Below, piece by piece: positions 1-6,682 of a stretch of DNA of 19,296 nucleotides (the stretch's first letter is position 1; each line of letters opens with the position of its first letter). Made by a program: the position numbers and the translations under genes. Under the pieces are notes generated by a model, which saw only the letters and a list, made by a program, of their open reading frames with translations, searched no databases and was not told where the DNA came from. The stretch is from positions 1-19,296 of the forward strand of contig DATLQU010000044.1 of the NCBI GenBank assembly GCA_035535015.1, written 5' to 3'. Origin of the DNA: Palsa-661 sp035535015. Lineage in GTDB: Bacteria; Actinomycetota; Acidimicrobiia; Acidimicrobiales; UBA8190.

Positions 1-49
1 GAGCCAAGCCCAGCAGACACCGTCGCTGGTGCTGAAGCTCCTGCAGTAA
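1..49 (+). CDS. 3' end of an unidentified gene (partial)
   Basis: The frame starting at base 2 is open and ends at TAA 47-49, giving a C-terminal tail that reads SQAQQTPSLVLKLLQ. A strong hairpin 18 bases later supports this as a real gene end. In many flagellar clusters the gene before flbD-motA is the hook gene flgE, but this tail does not clearly look like a FlgE C-terminus, so the identity is left open. Confidence 0.45.
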   Translation, partial: SQAQQTPSLVLKLLQ

Positions 50-66
50 GCCGACACGGGGCCGCA

Positions 67-102
67 CCCCCCGGGGACGACAGCGTCGTCGTCCCCGGGG
101 GG
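67..102 (+). terminator. Strong hairpin, probable transcription terminator
   Basis: A perfect 15-bp inverted repeat (67-81 and 88-102) encloses a 6-base loop. It follows the stop codon at 47-49 closely and precedes the 5' region of flbD. There is no T-tract, as is common in high-GC Actinobacteria, so the call rests on the stem strength and the position. Confidence 0.75.
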
Positions 103-380
103 TGGCTCCAAGTCGCAGACACGTCGTCGACGGCGGTCACGCGTCCAAGAGAGATCGAAGGTACGGGTGGCCGGCGGGCCGCCCTCCCCTGATGTCGGGA
201 ACGCAGTCGGGGCAACCGACTGCCGTCTCTCGACGACGGGGAGATCGCACCGCTCGATCCGTCGGCGCTTCATTCTCTGTCGGAGAGGTCCGGGTGTGCC
301 CGCGGGCCGTCTCCGACGAGCGCACCCAGAAGACCGCATCGTGTCGGCACGGACGCCGACTCTCGAAGAAGGGGGGACCG
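103..380 (+). other. Non-coding leader region upstream of flbD
   Basis: About 280 bases lie between the terminator and flbD. The open frames here match nothing recognisable and look like high-GC read-through of the flbD and motA frames. Visible structure: an 8-bp inverted repeat GTCGGAGA/TCTCCGAC (279-286 and 310-317) enclosing a smaller CGGG-tgtg-CCCG hairpin (291-302), and a 6-bp repeat GTCGGC/GCCGAC (343-348 and 355-360) just before the ribosome binding site. I found no convincing -35/-10 pair, though a promoter for the stator operon is expected here. Confidence 0.5.
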
Positions 381-701
381 ATGATTTCGCTCAGACGCTT
401 TCACAGCAAGGAGCGCATCGCCATCAACCCCGACTTGATCGAGCGCATCGAGGAGAGCCCGGACACGGTCGTCCATATGACCAATGGAAACCGTTACGTG
501 GTCGAGGAGGGCATCGACGAGATCTCCGAGAAGGTGCGGGTCTTCCGGGCGTCGCTGCTCATCTTGGCCTCTCAGATGACCGACCATCCGTCGATCGCCC
601 GCACGCCACCATTGCGGGTCGTTCGTGGTGCCCAAGAGGGCGAGACCATCGGTTCGCGACAGAGCTCAGGAACATACGACACGGGGGCAGTGGAGCCATG
701 A
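381..701 (+). CDS. flbD: FlbD/SwrD family flagellar protein
   Basis: This is a 106-residue protein. Its first 65 residues match the small FlbD/SwrD family: an MISLRRF start, then NPDLIERIEESPDTVV, then TNGNRYVVEEGIDEISEKV. In Bacillus, SwrD raises flagellar power and is encoded between hook and stator/basal-body genes, which agrees with the position before motA. The ATG at 381 follows an AAGGGGGG ribosome binding site; the open frame extends upstream but has no family similarity there. Residues 66-106 are a low-complexity tail beyond the usual family length, and may be tolerated because the stop overlaps the motA start in an ATGA. The family is clear; the exact role in this organism is inferred. 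Confidence 0.88.
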   Translation: MISLRRFHSKERIAINPDLIERIEESPDTVVHMTNGNRYVVEEGIDEISEKVRVFRASLLILASQMTDHPSIARTPPLRVVRGAQEGETIGSRQSSGTYDTGAVEP

Positions 702-1489
702 AGAAGATGGACCGGATGACCCCGATGGCCGTGGGCGGAGCGCTCGTCGCCATCTTCTTCTCGATGATCGTCGACGGATCGAGCCCGACTCTTCTGTTCA
801 AGCCGGCGCCGATCATCCTCGTCTTCGCCGGGACGGCGCTGGCGGCCGCCGCCGGATTCATGAAGAGTGATGTGAAGAAGGTGAAGGACGTCTTGAAGAC
901 GGCCATGGGGCCCTCGGAGGAGAGCCCCGACGAAGACATCGCCAAGCTGGTGAGCCTGGCCGAGATGGCCCGCCGCGACGGCCTGCTGGCGCTGGACAAG
1001 GCGGCCGAGGGGATCGAGAACCCGTTCTTCAAGAGGGGTCTCGAGATGACGGCCGACGGCATCGACCCCGAGGAGATCCAGGACATCTTGGAAGGCGAGA
1101 TCATCGCCATGAAAGAACGCCACAAGATGGGCGCCAAGTTCTTCGGTGACATGGGCGGTTTCTCACCGACCCTCGGCATCATCGGCACGGTCATCGGCCT
1201 GATCCATGTGTTGGCCAACCTGTCGAACCCCAATGTGATCGGTCCGGCCATCGGCTCGGCCTTCACGGCCACGCTGTGGGGGGTGATGGCGGCCAATATC
1301 TTCTGGCTGCCGATCTCGAACAAGCTGAAGCGTGCCTCGGAGCTCGAGGTCCACCACAAGCGGATGATCCTCGACGGGCTTCTGGCCATCCAGGCCGGGA
1401 GCAGCCCACGGCTGATCCAGACCCGACTTCAGTCCTACCTCTCCAATGCCGATCGTGACGGCGGCGGACGGACCAAGGAAGCGGCATGA
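698..1489 (+). CDS. motA: Flagellar motor stator protein MotA
   Basis: MotA is the membrane subunit of the stator, forming with MotB the channel that couples ion flow to torque on FliG. The 263-residue product has four membrane segments (roughly 10-26, 36-54, 153-173 and 183-205). A charged cytoplasmic loop contains LAEMARRDGLLALD (residues 88-100), and the third segment carries the diagnostic GGFSPTLGIIGTVIGLI with the channel proline at 157. The ATG at 698-700 overlaps the flbD stop and the gene ends inside the motB start (ATGA 1486-1489), so translation is probably coupled along flbD-motA-motB. The open frame extends upstream to 167, but that part is only a shadow of flbD. MotA and PomA (H+ or Na+ type) cannot be separated safely by eye. 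Confidence 0.95.
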   Translation: MKKMDRMTPMAVGGALVAIFFSMIVDGSSPTLLFKPAPIILVFAGTALAAAAGFMKSDVKKVKDVLKTAMGPSEESPDEDIAKLVSLAEMARRDGLLALDKAAEGIENPFFKRGLEMTADGIDPEEIQDILEGEIIAMKERHKMGAKFFGDMGGFSPTLGIIGTVIGLIHVLANLSNPNVIGPAIGSAFTATLWGVMAANIFWLPISNKLKRASELEVHHKRMILDGLLAIQAGSSPRLIQTRLQSYLSNADRDGGGRTKEAA

Positions 1490-2301
1490 AATCCCGGCTC
1501 GCCGCCGACTCGGGCCACGAGGAGGAGGTCGAGAATGGGGAACGTTGGTTGCTGACCTATGCCGACATGATCACTCTCTTGCTGGCCCTGTTCATCGTGC
1601 TCTTCGCCGTGAGCACGATCAACACGAAGAAGTTCGAGGCCCTGGCCCTGGGCTTCAAGCAGAGCTTCTCGCCCAATCCCGGCGCCCTACCCTCGAGCAA
1701 CGGGGTGCTGCAGTACGACAGCCTGACTCCGACGGCCGGGCCGCGGCAGGTCCAGCAGCACCCGAGCATCGCCACGCCGGTCAAGCAGACGACCACGTCG
1801 ACGCCCCCGCCGTCGCTGTCGAAGTCGGCTGAGTCGCAACTCTCGTCGGTCGACCAGAAGATCTCCAAGGCTCTGCAGGCGAAGGGTGTGCGGAGCTCCG
1901 TGTCGGCTTCGCTGCAGACCCGAGGGCTCGTGGTCCAGGTTCTCACCGACAGGGTGTTCTTCGCCTCCGACTCCGCCGATCTCGAGGCCCAGGGAAATGT
2001 GGTGGTGGACACCATCGCCTCGGTGTTGCGTACGACCAGCAACGACATCGACGTCGAGGGGTACACGGACAACGAGCCGATCACGGGCGGACCGTACACA
2101 TCGAATGAGGAGCTCAGTGCCGTGCGCGCAGCCAGTGTCGTGACCAGACTGATCGAGACGGACGGTCTCGATCCCGACCGGCTGGTGGCCACGGGCTTCG
2201 GCGACACGCACGCGGCGGCGCCGAACGACACGCCGGCTCACCGGGCTCTGAACCGCCGGATCGACTTCGTCATCCTGGCCGACGGGGCGGCTCAGCCATG
2301 A
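1486..2301 (+). CDS. motB: Flagellar motor stator protein MotB
   Basis: MotB is the peptidoglycan-anchored stator subunit that carries the ion-binding aspartate. The 271-residue protein starts with a short cytoplasmic tail, then WLLTYADMITLLLALFIVLF, where Asp27 is the expected ion-binding residue at the head of the single membrane helix (28-45). A Pro/Ser/Thr-rich periplasmic linker (about 62-118) follows, then an OmpA-like peptidoglycan-binding domain (about 148-264) with EGYTDNEP (191-198), the LSAVRAASVV helix (210-219) and NRRIDFVI near the end. Start and stop are shared with motA and fliL as ATGA overlaps, which suggests stoichiometric coupled translation. The full-length domain set argues for a functional protein. 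Confidence 0.95.
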   Translation: MKSRLAADSGHEEEVENGERWLLTYADMITLLLALFIVLFAVSTINTKKFEALALGFKQSFSPNPGALPSSNGVLQYDSLTPTAGPRQVQQHPSIATPVKQTTTSTPPPSLSKSAESQLSSVDQKISKALQAKGVRSSVSASLQTRGLVVQVLTDRVFFASDSADLEAQGNVVVDTIASVLRTTSNDIDVEGYTDNEPITGGPYTSNEELSAVRAASVVTRLIETDGLDPDRLVATGFGDTHAAAPNDTPAHRALNRRIDFVILADGAAQP

Positions 2302-2813
2302 GCGCCATGGCCACCGACCAGGCCACCCGGCCGGCTTCCGCCGGCGTCGACGCGCCCGAAGGGGCGGGCAAGGACGGCGGGGACGTCAAGGTCAAGAAGA
2401 GTAAGAAGAAGATCCTGATCATCATGCTGGTGGTGCTGCTGGTGGGCGGCTACGAGGCCAAGTCGATGCTGTTGAAGACGACCTACAAGCCCGGTCAGGT
2501 GGTCCCTCTCGGGGCGATCCTCCCTCTCGATCAGCTGACCGTGAACATGTCCGACGGCCACTTGGTGCAGGCCTCGATCTCCCTGCAGCTGACCAAGGTG
2601 GCGGCCAAGACGGCCACGGCCGACGTGCCGAGGTTCGACGACGCCGCCATCACGGTCCTCGGGGCCCAGACCTACGACTCGCTGTTGGCCCCCGGCGGAC
2701 GGACGTCGGTGAAGGCGCAGATCCTGGCGTTGGTCCAGAAGATCGCCAAACCCGTGGACGGGGCGGCCGAACAGGTGAGCGCCGTGTACTTCACGACCTT
2801 CGTGGTCCAGTGA
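2298..2813 (+). CDS. fliL: Flagellar basal body-associated protein FliL
   Basis: The product is 171 residues. FliL is a single-pass membrane protein that surrounds the stator and supports torque. The order here is typical: a charged cytoplasmic N-terminus with a lysine cluster (31-38), one membrane helix (39-52), then an extracytoplasmic domain. That domain contains LGAILPLDQLTVNMSDG, QASISLQLTK, and a C-terminus ending in VYFTTFVVQ, which matches the family pattern of a final short strand. The ATG overlaps the motB stop (2298-2301). It is the last gene of this block: 126 non-coding bases with repeats and a hairpin follow, and fliM does not come next as it does in many clusters. Confidence 0.92.
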   Translation: MSAMATDQATRPASAGVDAPEGAGKDGGDVKVKKSKKKILIIMLVVLLVGGYEAKSMLLKTTYKPGQVVPLGAILPLDQLTVNMSDGHLVQASISLQLTKVAAKTATADVPRFDDAAITVLGAQTYDSLLAPGGRTSVKAQILALVQKIAKPVDGAAEQVSAVYFTTFVVQ

Positions 2814-2817
2814 CCGG

Positions 2818-2855
2818 CCGGTGACGAGGCCGGTGACGAGGCCGGTGACGAGGCC
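2818..2855 (+). repeat. 12-bp tandem repeat after fliL
   Basis: Three perfect copies of CCGGTGACGAGG (2818-2829, 2830-2841, 2842-2853) plus two further bases follow the fliL stop. The unit is a multiple of three, but it lies outside the coding frame. Replication slippage in an unconstrained spacer is the simplest explanation. Confidence 0.85.
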
Positions 2856-2891
2856 AGGGGCCGCCGGTGAGCGCCGGCCACGGGCGACTTT

Positions 2892-2918
2892 CGCCGCCAG
2901 GGGCTACACCTGGCGGCG
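2892..2918 (+). promoter_or_regulatory. Inverted repeat over the flgN promoter: terminator or operator
   Basis: A perfect 10-bp inverted repeat CGCCGCCAGG/CCTGGCGGCG (2892-2901 and 2909-2918) has a 7-base loop holding the TACA proposed as the -35 element of the flgN promoter. It could end fliL transcription, or act as an operator for a dimeric regulator that blocks the promoter. Nothing in the sequence decides between the two. Confidence 0.5.
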
Positions 2919-2932
2919 GATCCGGCCGATAG
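2905..2932 (+). promoter_or_regulatory. Sigma-28 (FliA/SigD/WhiG-type) promoter for flgN-flgK-flgL-fliW
   Basis: TACA (2905-2908), a 16-base spacer, and GCCGATAG (2925-2932) match the sigma-28 consensus TAAA-N15/16-GCCGATAA with one mismatch in each element. Transcription would begin near 2938-2940, on or next to the ATG of flgN at 2940, which has no Shine-Dalgarno sequence. In Bacillus, flgK, flgL, fliW and csrA are transcribed by the orthologous SigD, so the regulon fits. Confidence 0.6.
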
Positions 2933-2939
2933 GTCCCTG

Positions 2940-3422
2940 ATGGGACTGAACGCCCTGCTGGTATGCCTATTCGAAGAGAGTGAGGCGCTCGAGCACCTCG
3001 CCTTCAAGCTCGAGCAGGAGCAGCTTGTTCTGGTGGCCGGACGACCGAAGTTGTTGGCCCGGAACAGCGCCGAGTTCGAGGAGGCGGTCAAGGCCCTGGC
3101 CACCGTGAGCCGGCGGCGAGAGGAGCTGGTGGTCGTCGCCGCCGCCGAACTGGGCCTGGCTCCGAGCACCACCCTGAGCGCCCTGGCCGATGCCACCACC
3201 GATGCCGATGAGCGGCGGGTGCTGACCGAACGCGGGCAGGTCATGCGGGCCCAGGTGGCCCGGATCAACGACCTGTGTGCCAGGAACCGCGAGATCCTGG
3301 CCAGGAACCTGGCGGCCACCACCGACGCGTTGGCTTTGCTCGGCGAAGGTCCTTCGTACACCGCCGGCGCCACCACGAGCCCGGGGACGGCGCGTCCCCG
3401 GATGCTCGACGCCCGGGCGTAG
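2940..3422 (+). CDS. flgN: FlgN-type export chaperone for FlgK and FlgL
   Basis: FlgN binds the hook-filament junction proteins FlgK and FlgL in the cytoplasm and delivers them to the flagellar export gate. The 160-residue product is almost entirely helical and charged, with the family pattern of a long N-terminal helix (LFEESEALEHLAFKLEQEQ, 10-28), a VAGRPKLL turn, a second helix ending in RRREELVV, and a third helix with LNDL/REIL-like heptads. The position directly before flgK and flgL is the usual one. The ATG lies about 8 bases after a sigma-28 -10 element and has no ribosome binding site, so the message is probably leaderless. The last 25 residues are a low-complexity tail. The family assignment rests on pattern and context. 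Confidence 0.82.
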   Translation: MGLNALLVCLFEESEALEHLAFKLEQEQLVLVAGRPKLLARNSAEFEEAVKALATVSRRREELVVVAAAELGLAPSTTLSALADATTDADERRVLTERGQVMRAQVARINDLCARNREILARNLAATTDALALLGEGPSYTAGATTSPGTARPRMLDARA

Positions 3423-3436
3423 AGGAGGAGACGGCG

Positions 3437-4786
3437 ATGGGAGATCTGGCCCTCAATATCGCGGCGTCGGGCCTCAATGCCCAGCAGACGGCGATGGACA
3501 CCATCTCCGAGAACCTGACGAACGCCAACACGCCCGGCTACATCTCGGAGGCGGCGCAGCTCACGGCCAACCCCGGAGGCGATCTGCTTGGCGTCGGTGA
3601 CGGGGTACGCGTCGTCGGGGTCACCCAGAACACCGACGGCCTCCTGATCACCAACGCCCAACAATCCCGGGCTGTGTTGTCGCAGAGCACCTCGCTCCAG
3701 CAGGTGCTGCAGGGGGCCGAGTCGGTGTTCCCCGAGCCCGGATCGTCGGGTATCTCGGCCGACCTGGCAAGCTTCTGGCAGGCCTGGGACGGGATCAGCC
3801 AGGACCCCTCCAATCCGGCACCTCGGACGCAGGTGGTCGACCTAGCCCAGAATCTCGCATCGGATTTCCAGCAGGCCGCCGAGCAGTTGGGCAACCTGCA
3901 GAGCAATGCCCAGGCGCAGGTGAGCTCCCAGGTGGCCCAGGCCAACACCATGCTCCGGCAGGTGGCATCGTTGAACACGCAGATTGCCGCCGTGAACGGA
4001 TCGGGTTCCCCGGCCAACGCCCTGATCGACCAACGGAACCAGCTGATGAACCAGCTCGCCTCCTCCATCGGTGCGGTCGGGATCCCGGAGCCTGACGGGA
4101 CGATCAACGTCGGGGTGAACGGGGTGACACTCGTCCAGGGATCGTGGAGCGACACGATCAAGGCCACCGGCGGGGTGGGGAGCATGAGCCTGGTGGCGCA
4201 GGCGAGCGGTGTGACCATCGCCAGTACGGGGGGGGAGGTGGCCGGGCAGCTGGCCGCCATCAACCAGTATCTGCCCGCGTACCAGGCGCAACTCGACGCC
4301 ACGGCCAACAATCTCTCGAGCACGGTGAACGGCCAACTGGCCGCCGGGTTCACGGCCACGGGGGCCTCGGGGTCCGGCTACCCGCTGTTCCAAGGATCGG
4401 GTGCCGCCGGCCTGACGGTCAACGCGGCGGTGGTGAGCAACACGCAGTTGATCGCCGCCTCGAGCACGGCCACCTTGCCAGACGCCACCAACAACGGGGG
4501 TAACGCCCAGGCGATGGCCGAGCTCTTCAATGCCCCCACGGGACCGGACCTCCAGTACCAGTCACTGATTCAGGGACTGGGCTCTCAGGTGCAGGCCGTG
4601 AACAACCAGGTTCAGGCCCAGACGTCGGTGGCCAACGCCGCCCAGCAGAACCTTCAGGCCATCATCGGGGTCAACACCAACGACCAGATGGTGCAGATGC
4701 TGACCTTCCAGCAGGCATTCCAGGCATCGGCCAAGTTGATCAGCACCGTCGACACCATGATGCAGGCGTTGATCCAGGCGTCATGA
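3437..4786 (+). CDS. flgK: Flagellar hook-associated protein 1 (FlgK)
   Basis: FlgK is the first hook-filament junction protein, exported and placed between hook and FlgL. The 449-residue product has the N-terminal axial-protein signature LNIAASGLNAQQTAMDTISENLTNANTPGY and the C-terminal coiled segment with NTNDQMVQMLTFQQAFQASAKLISTVDTMMQ, which pair in the assembled rod-like core. Between them is a Ser/Ala/Gly-rich variable region. It is on the short side for FlgK, so surface domains are small. The ATG at 3437 follows a GGAGGAG ribosome binding site, and the open frame upstream only overlaps flgN. It sits in the same transcription unit as flgN and flgL. Confidence 0.95.
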   Translation: MGDLALNIAASGLNAQQTAMDTISENLTNANTPGYISEAAQLTANPGGDLLGVGDGVRVVGVTQNTDGLLITNAQQSRAVLSQSTSLQQVLQGAESVFPEPGSSGISADLASFWQAWDGISQDPSNPAPRTQVVDLAQNLASDFQQAAEQLGNLQSNAQAQVSSQVAQANTMLRQVASLNTQIAAVNGSGSPANALIDQRNQLMNQLASSIGAVGIPEPDGTINVGVNGVTLVQGSWSDTIKATGGVGSMSLVAQASGVTIASTGGEVAGQLAAINQYLPAYQAQLDATANNLSSTVNGQLAAGFTATGASGSGYPLFQGSGAAGLTVNAAVVSNTQLIAASSTATLPDATNNGGNAQAMAELFNAPTGPDLQYQSLIQGLGSQVQAVNNQVQAQTSVANAAQQNLQAIIGVNTNDQMVQMLTFQQAFQASAKLISTVDTMMQALIQAS

Positions 4787-4814
4787 CGACGACGACCGGA
4801 GTGAGGAGGGAATC

Positions 4815-5744
4815 GTGAGTGACGTGATGGGGACGGCGATTTCCTACACGCCGCAGATCATCGCTCAGCAGCTGATATCGGGGTTGAACAGCGATCAGGC
4901 GGCGCAGGCCACTCTCGAGCAGCAGCTGTCCACGGGCGACATGATCAACAAGCCCTCGGACAATCCCGCCGGGGCCGCCGACCTGATGCAGTTGAACGCC
5001 AGCATGGTCCGGAGCCAGCAGTACGCCGCCAACGCCAGCGACGGGTCGGGTTGGTTGTCGCTCGGGAACTCCACCATGAACCAGATCCTCTCTGCTCTGC
5101 AGCAGGCCCGGCAGGCCGTGCTGTCGGTTTCAGGAGCGAACTTGTCGAATCAGCCGGGAGCGTTGCAGGGCCTGGCCCAACAGGTGTCCTCGGTGCGGCA
5201 GGAGCTGATCAGCCTTTCCAACACCAACTACGGCGGGCAGGCCATCTTCGCCGGGACCGGGAACGTGACCAACGCCTACGACCAGAACGGGAACTACGTG
5301 GGCGGTGGGTCGGCACCGACGCGGACGGTGGCTCCGGGGGTGCAGGTGGCGGTCGGGGTGACCGGCGACCAGGTTTTCGGTTCCGGGACCACCGGGCTTC
5401 TCGGCAGTACCGGCGTGCTGGCCCAGATCGTGCAGGACCTGCAGACGGGGACGACGGCGTCGCTCAACAGTGCGGCGACGACGGATCTGCAGGCTCTCGA
5501 CAACGCCACCACGACGGTGACGTCACAGGCGGCCCAGATGGGGGCGAACTACCAGCGGATGCAGACGTTCGCCCAGCAGGCCACCAATACCGAGCAGGCG
5601 TTGCAGGCGCAGATGACGGGGCTGGACAGCACGAATGTGGCACAGGTGAGCACACAGCTGACCGAAGCCCAGCAGTCGTACCAGTCGGCTCTGTGGGCCA
5701 CATCGCAGTTGTCACAAGAATCGCTCGTGCAGTTCTTAGGATGA
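4815..5744 (+). CDS. flgL: Flagellar hook-associated protein 3 (FlgL)
   Basis: FlgL is the junction protein between FlgK and the flagellin filament. The 309-residue product opens with a flagellin-like D0/D1 segment containing KPSDNPAGAADLMQLNASM (about residues 43-61) and NYGGQAIFAGTG (about 137-148), both typical of FlgL. It ends with a helical C-terminal D0/D1 segment, in which STNVAQVSTQLTEAQQSYQSAL is the flagellin-type signature. The start is GTG 4815, preceded by GAGGAGG at a good distance, 28 bases after the flgK stop. Flagellin lacks the FAGTG loop and usually has no flgK next to it, so FlgL is the better call. Confidence 0.94.
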   Translation: MSDVMGTAISYTPQIIAQQLISGLNSDQAAQATLEQQLSTGDMINKPSDNPAGAADLMQLNASMVRSQQYAANASDGSGWLSLGNSTMNQILSALQQARQAVLSVSGANLSNQPGALQGLAQQVSSVRQELISLSNTNYGGQAIFAGTGNVTNAYDQNGNYVGGGSAPTRTVAPGVQVAVGVTGDQVFGSGTTGLLGSTGVLAQIVQDLQTGTTASLNSAATTDLQALDNATTTVTSQAAQMGANYQRMQTFAQQATNTEQALQAQMTGLDSTNVAQVSTQLTEAQQSYQSALWATSQLSQESLVQFLG

Positions 5745-5778
5745 CGGGGATGACCGGGACGACGGGAGAGAGAAGCTG

Positions 5779-6258
5779 ATGCTGATCACGCGGGACCGCG
5801 CCGAGGAACCCGAGGTGGGGGCCGAGAGGTCGCCGGCGCAGGAGAGCTCGGCCGGCCGGGGCGACGACAGCCTTGACGGGGCCGTTGTCGACTTCGCCGG
5901 GGGACTGCCGGGTTTCCCGGCGCTGCGAAAGTTCCGGTTGGAGGTGCTGGCGCCCGATCTCCAGCCGTTCTGTCAGATGCGTTCGGTTGAGGAGAGCGGG
6001 ATCTGTTTCACGTTGGTGGCGCCGGGTGCGTTGTTCCCCGACTACAAGATCGAGATCGACGAGCAGCATGTGGCCAGCCTGGGACTGGAGTCAGCCGACG
6101 ACGCCCTGGTTCTGGCCATCGTGACTTTGGGCGAGCCGCCGACGGCAAATCTGCTCGGACCGTTGGTGGTGAATCGTCACAGCCGGGCCGCGGCCCAGGT
6201 GGTGCAGTACCTGAGCAGTCATCGAGCGGCCGAGCCGCTCACCCCCCGCTCCGCCTGA
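5779..6258 (+). CDS. fliW: Flagellar assembly factor FliW
   Basis: FliW binds flagellin and CsrA alternately: when flagellin leaves the cell, FliW is freed and removes CsrA from flagellin mRNA. The 159-residue protein shows the family order: VDFAGGLPGFPALRKFRL (37-54), PFCQMRSVEESGICFTLVAPGALFPDY, a central strand ending in VLAIVTLGEPPTANLLGPLVVN, and RAAAQVVQYLSSH. The first 35 residues are a charged low-complexity extension that most FliW proteins lack. The ATG is preceded by a purine-rich GGGAGAG. Its last 20 bases (6239-6258) are the antisense of the csrA 3' end, so the two partners are convergent and overlapping, unlike the usual fliW-csrA order on one strand. Confidence 0.93.
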   Translation: MLITRDRAEEPEVGAERSPAQESSAGRGDDSLDGAVVDFAGGLPGFPALRKFRLEVLAPDLQPFCQMRSVEESGICFTLVAPGALFPDYKIEIDEQHVASLGLESADDALVLAIVTLGEPPTANLLGPLVVNRHSRAAAQVVQYLSSHRAAEPLTPRSA

Positions 6259-6553
6259 GTCGCCCCGACGTCGGTCGCGCCGGGTCGGCGCCGGACGGTT
6301 CGCCGGGGTCGGGCGGGCCCGGCTCCCGATCGCGCAGGACGGCGGTGATGCCGGCCACATCGTCCGAGGACGTGGACGCGGCCTGGAGATTGGCCTGCTG
6401 GATCTCGAGGTAGACCTCTTCGCGGTGGACCTCGACCTCCGACGGTGCCTCGATGCCGATGCGGACCTTGTCACCGGCGACGACGAGAACGGTGACTTTG
6501 ATGTCGTGGCCGATCATGACGCCTTGGCCCACGCGGCGACCCAGGACTAACAC
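6239..6553 (-). CDS. csrA: Carbon storage regulator / translational regulator CsrA
   Basis: CsrA (RsmA) is a small dimeric RNA-binding protein that blocks translation by binding GGA motifs in leaders. The 104-residue product matches over residues 1-53: MLVLGRRVGQGVMIG, IKVTVLVVAGDKVRIGIEAP, and VHREEVY with the RNA-contacting Arg44 and Leu4 in place. Residues 54-104 form a long acidic, then Pro/Gly/Arg-rich tail; usual CsrA proteins are about 60-75 residues. FliW binds a C-terminal extension in Bacillus, so the tail may matter. The start is GTG 6553, overlapped by the stop of a 24-codon upstream ORF. It lies on the strand opposite fliW with a 20-bp tail-to-tail overlap. The core assignment is secure; the length depends on the frame staying open to 6239. 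Confidence 0.93.
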   Translation of the reverse strand: MLVLGRRVGQGVMIGHDIKVTVLVVAGDKVRIGIEAPSEVEVHREEVYLEIQQANLQAASTSSDDVAGITAVLRDREPGPPDPGEPSGADPARPTSGRLRRSGG

Positions 6554-6621
6554 GGCGTGACGTCCTGACCTTCGGTCTCGTCCGTGAGATTGGGCACCGT
6601 CTCGTCCTTGAGATGTGGCAT
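6547..6621 (-). CDS. 24-codon upstream ORF coupled to csrA
   Basis: On the minus strand an ATG at 6621 follows a strong AGGGAGGA ribosome binding site at normal spacing. It opens a 24-residue frame, MPHLKDETVPNLTDETEGQD then VTPC. Its TAG stop (6549-6547) overlaps the csrA GTG start (6553-6551) in the string GTGTTAG, the geometry of translational coupling or reinitiation. The peptide has an internal near-repeat (LKDET / LTDET), mirrored in the DNA as two copies of a GGACGAGAC segment. It has no membrane or signal features. The csrA start itself has only a weak AGGA site, so coupling may carry much of its translation. No homologue is recognised; the peptide may matter only through its translation. 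Confidence 0.55.
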   Translation of the reverse strand: MPHLKDETVPNLTDETEGQDVTPC

Positions 6622-6640
6622 CGGTCCTCCCTGGAGGTTC
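6563..6640 (-). promoter_or_regulatory. GGA-rich csrA leader, candidate CsrA autoregulation site
   Basis: The minus-strand leader holds five A(N)GGA cores, the CsrA recognition element: AGGGA (6632-6628), AGGA (6628-6625), AAGGA (6609-6605), ACGGA (6585-6581) and AGGA (6566-6563). The first two overlap the ribosome binding site of the upstream ORF; CCTC (6637-6634) can pair with GAGG (6629-6626) and present a GGA in the loop. The last lies 9 bases before the csrA GTG and would be its only ribosome binding site. CsrA feedback through such sites is known in Escherichia coli; its operation here is inferred. Confidence 0.5.
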
Positions 6641-6682
6641 GTCACAGGCTACAAGGTGGGCCGAGGCGCCAGGGCCCCGGCT

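Noticed and set aside
167..697. Upstream open extension of the motA frame
   Set aside because: It overlaps flbD in another frame; the MotA family start and an ATGA overlap place the true start at 698.
2672..3664. 330-codon minus-strand frame opposite flgN and the flgK start
   Set aside because: It is antisense to FlgN and FlgK, which have clear family signatures, has Ser/Arg-rich shadow composition, and lacks a ribosome binding site.
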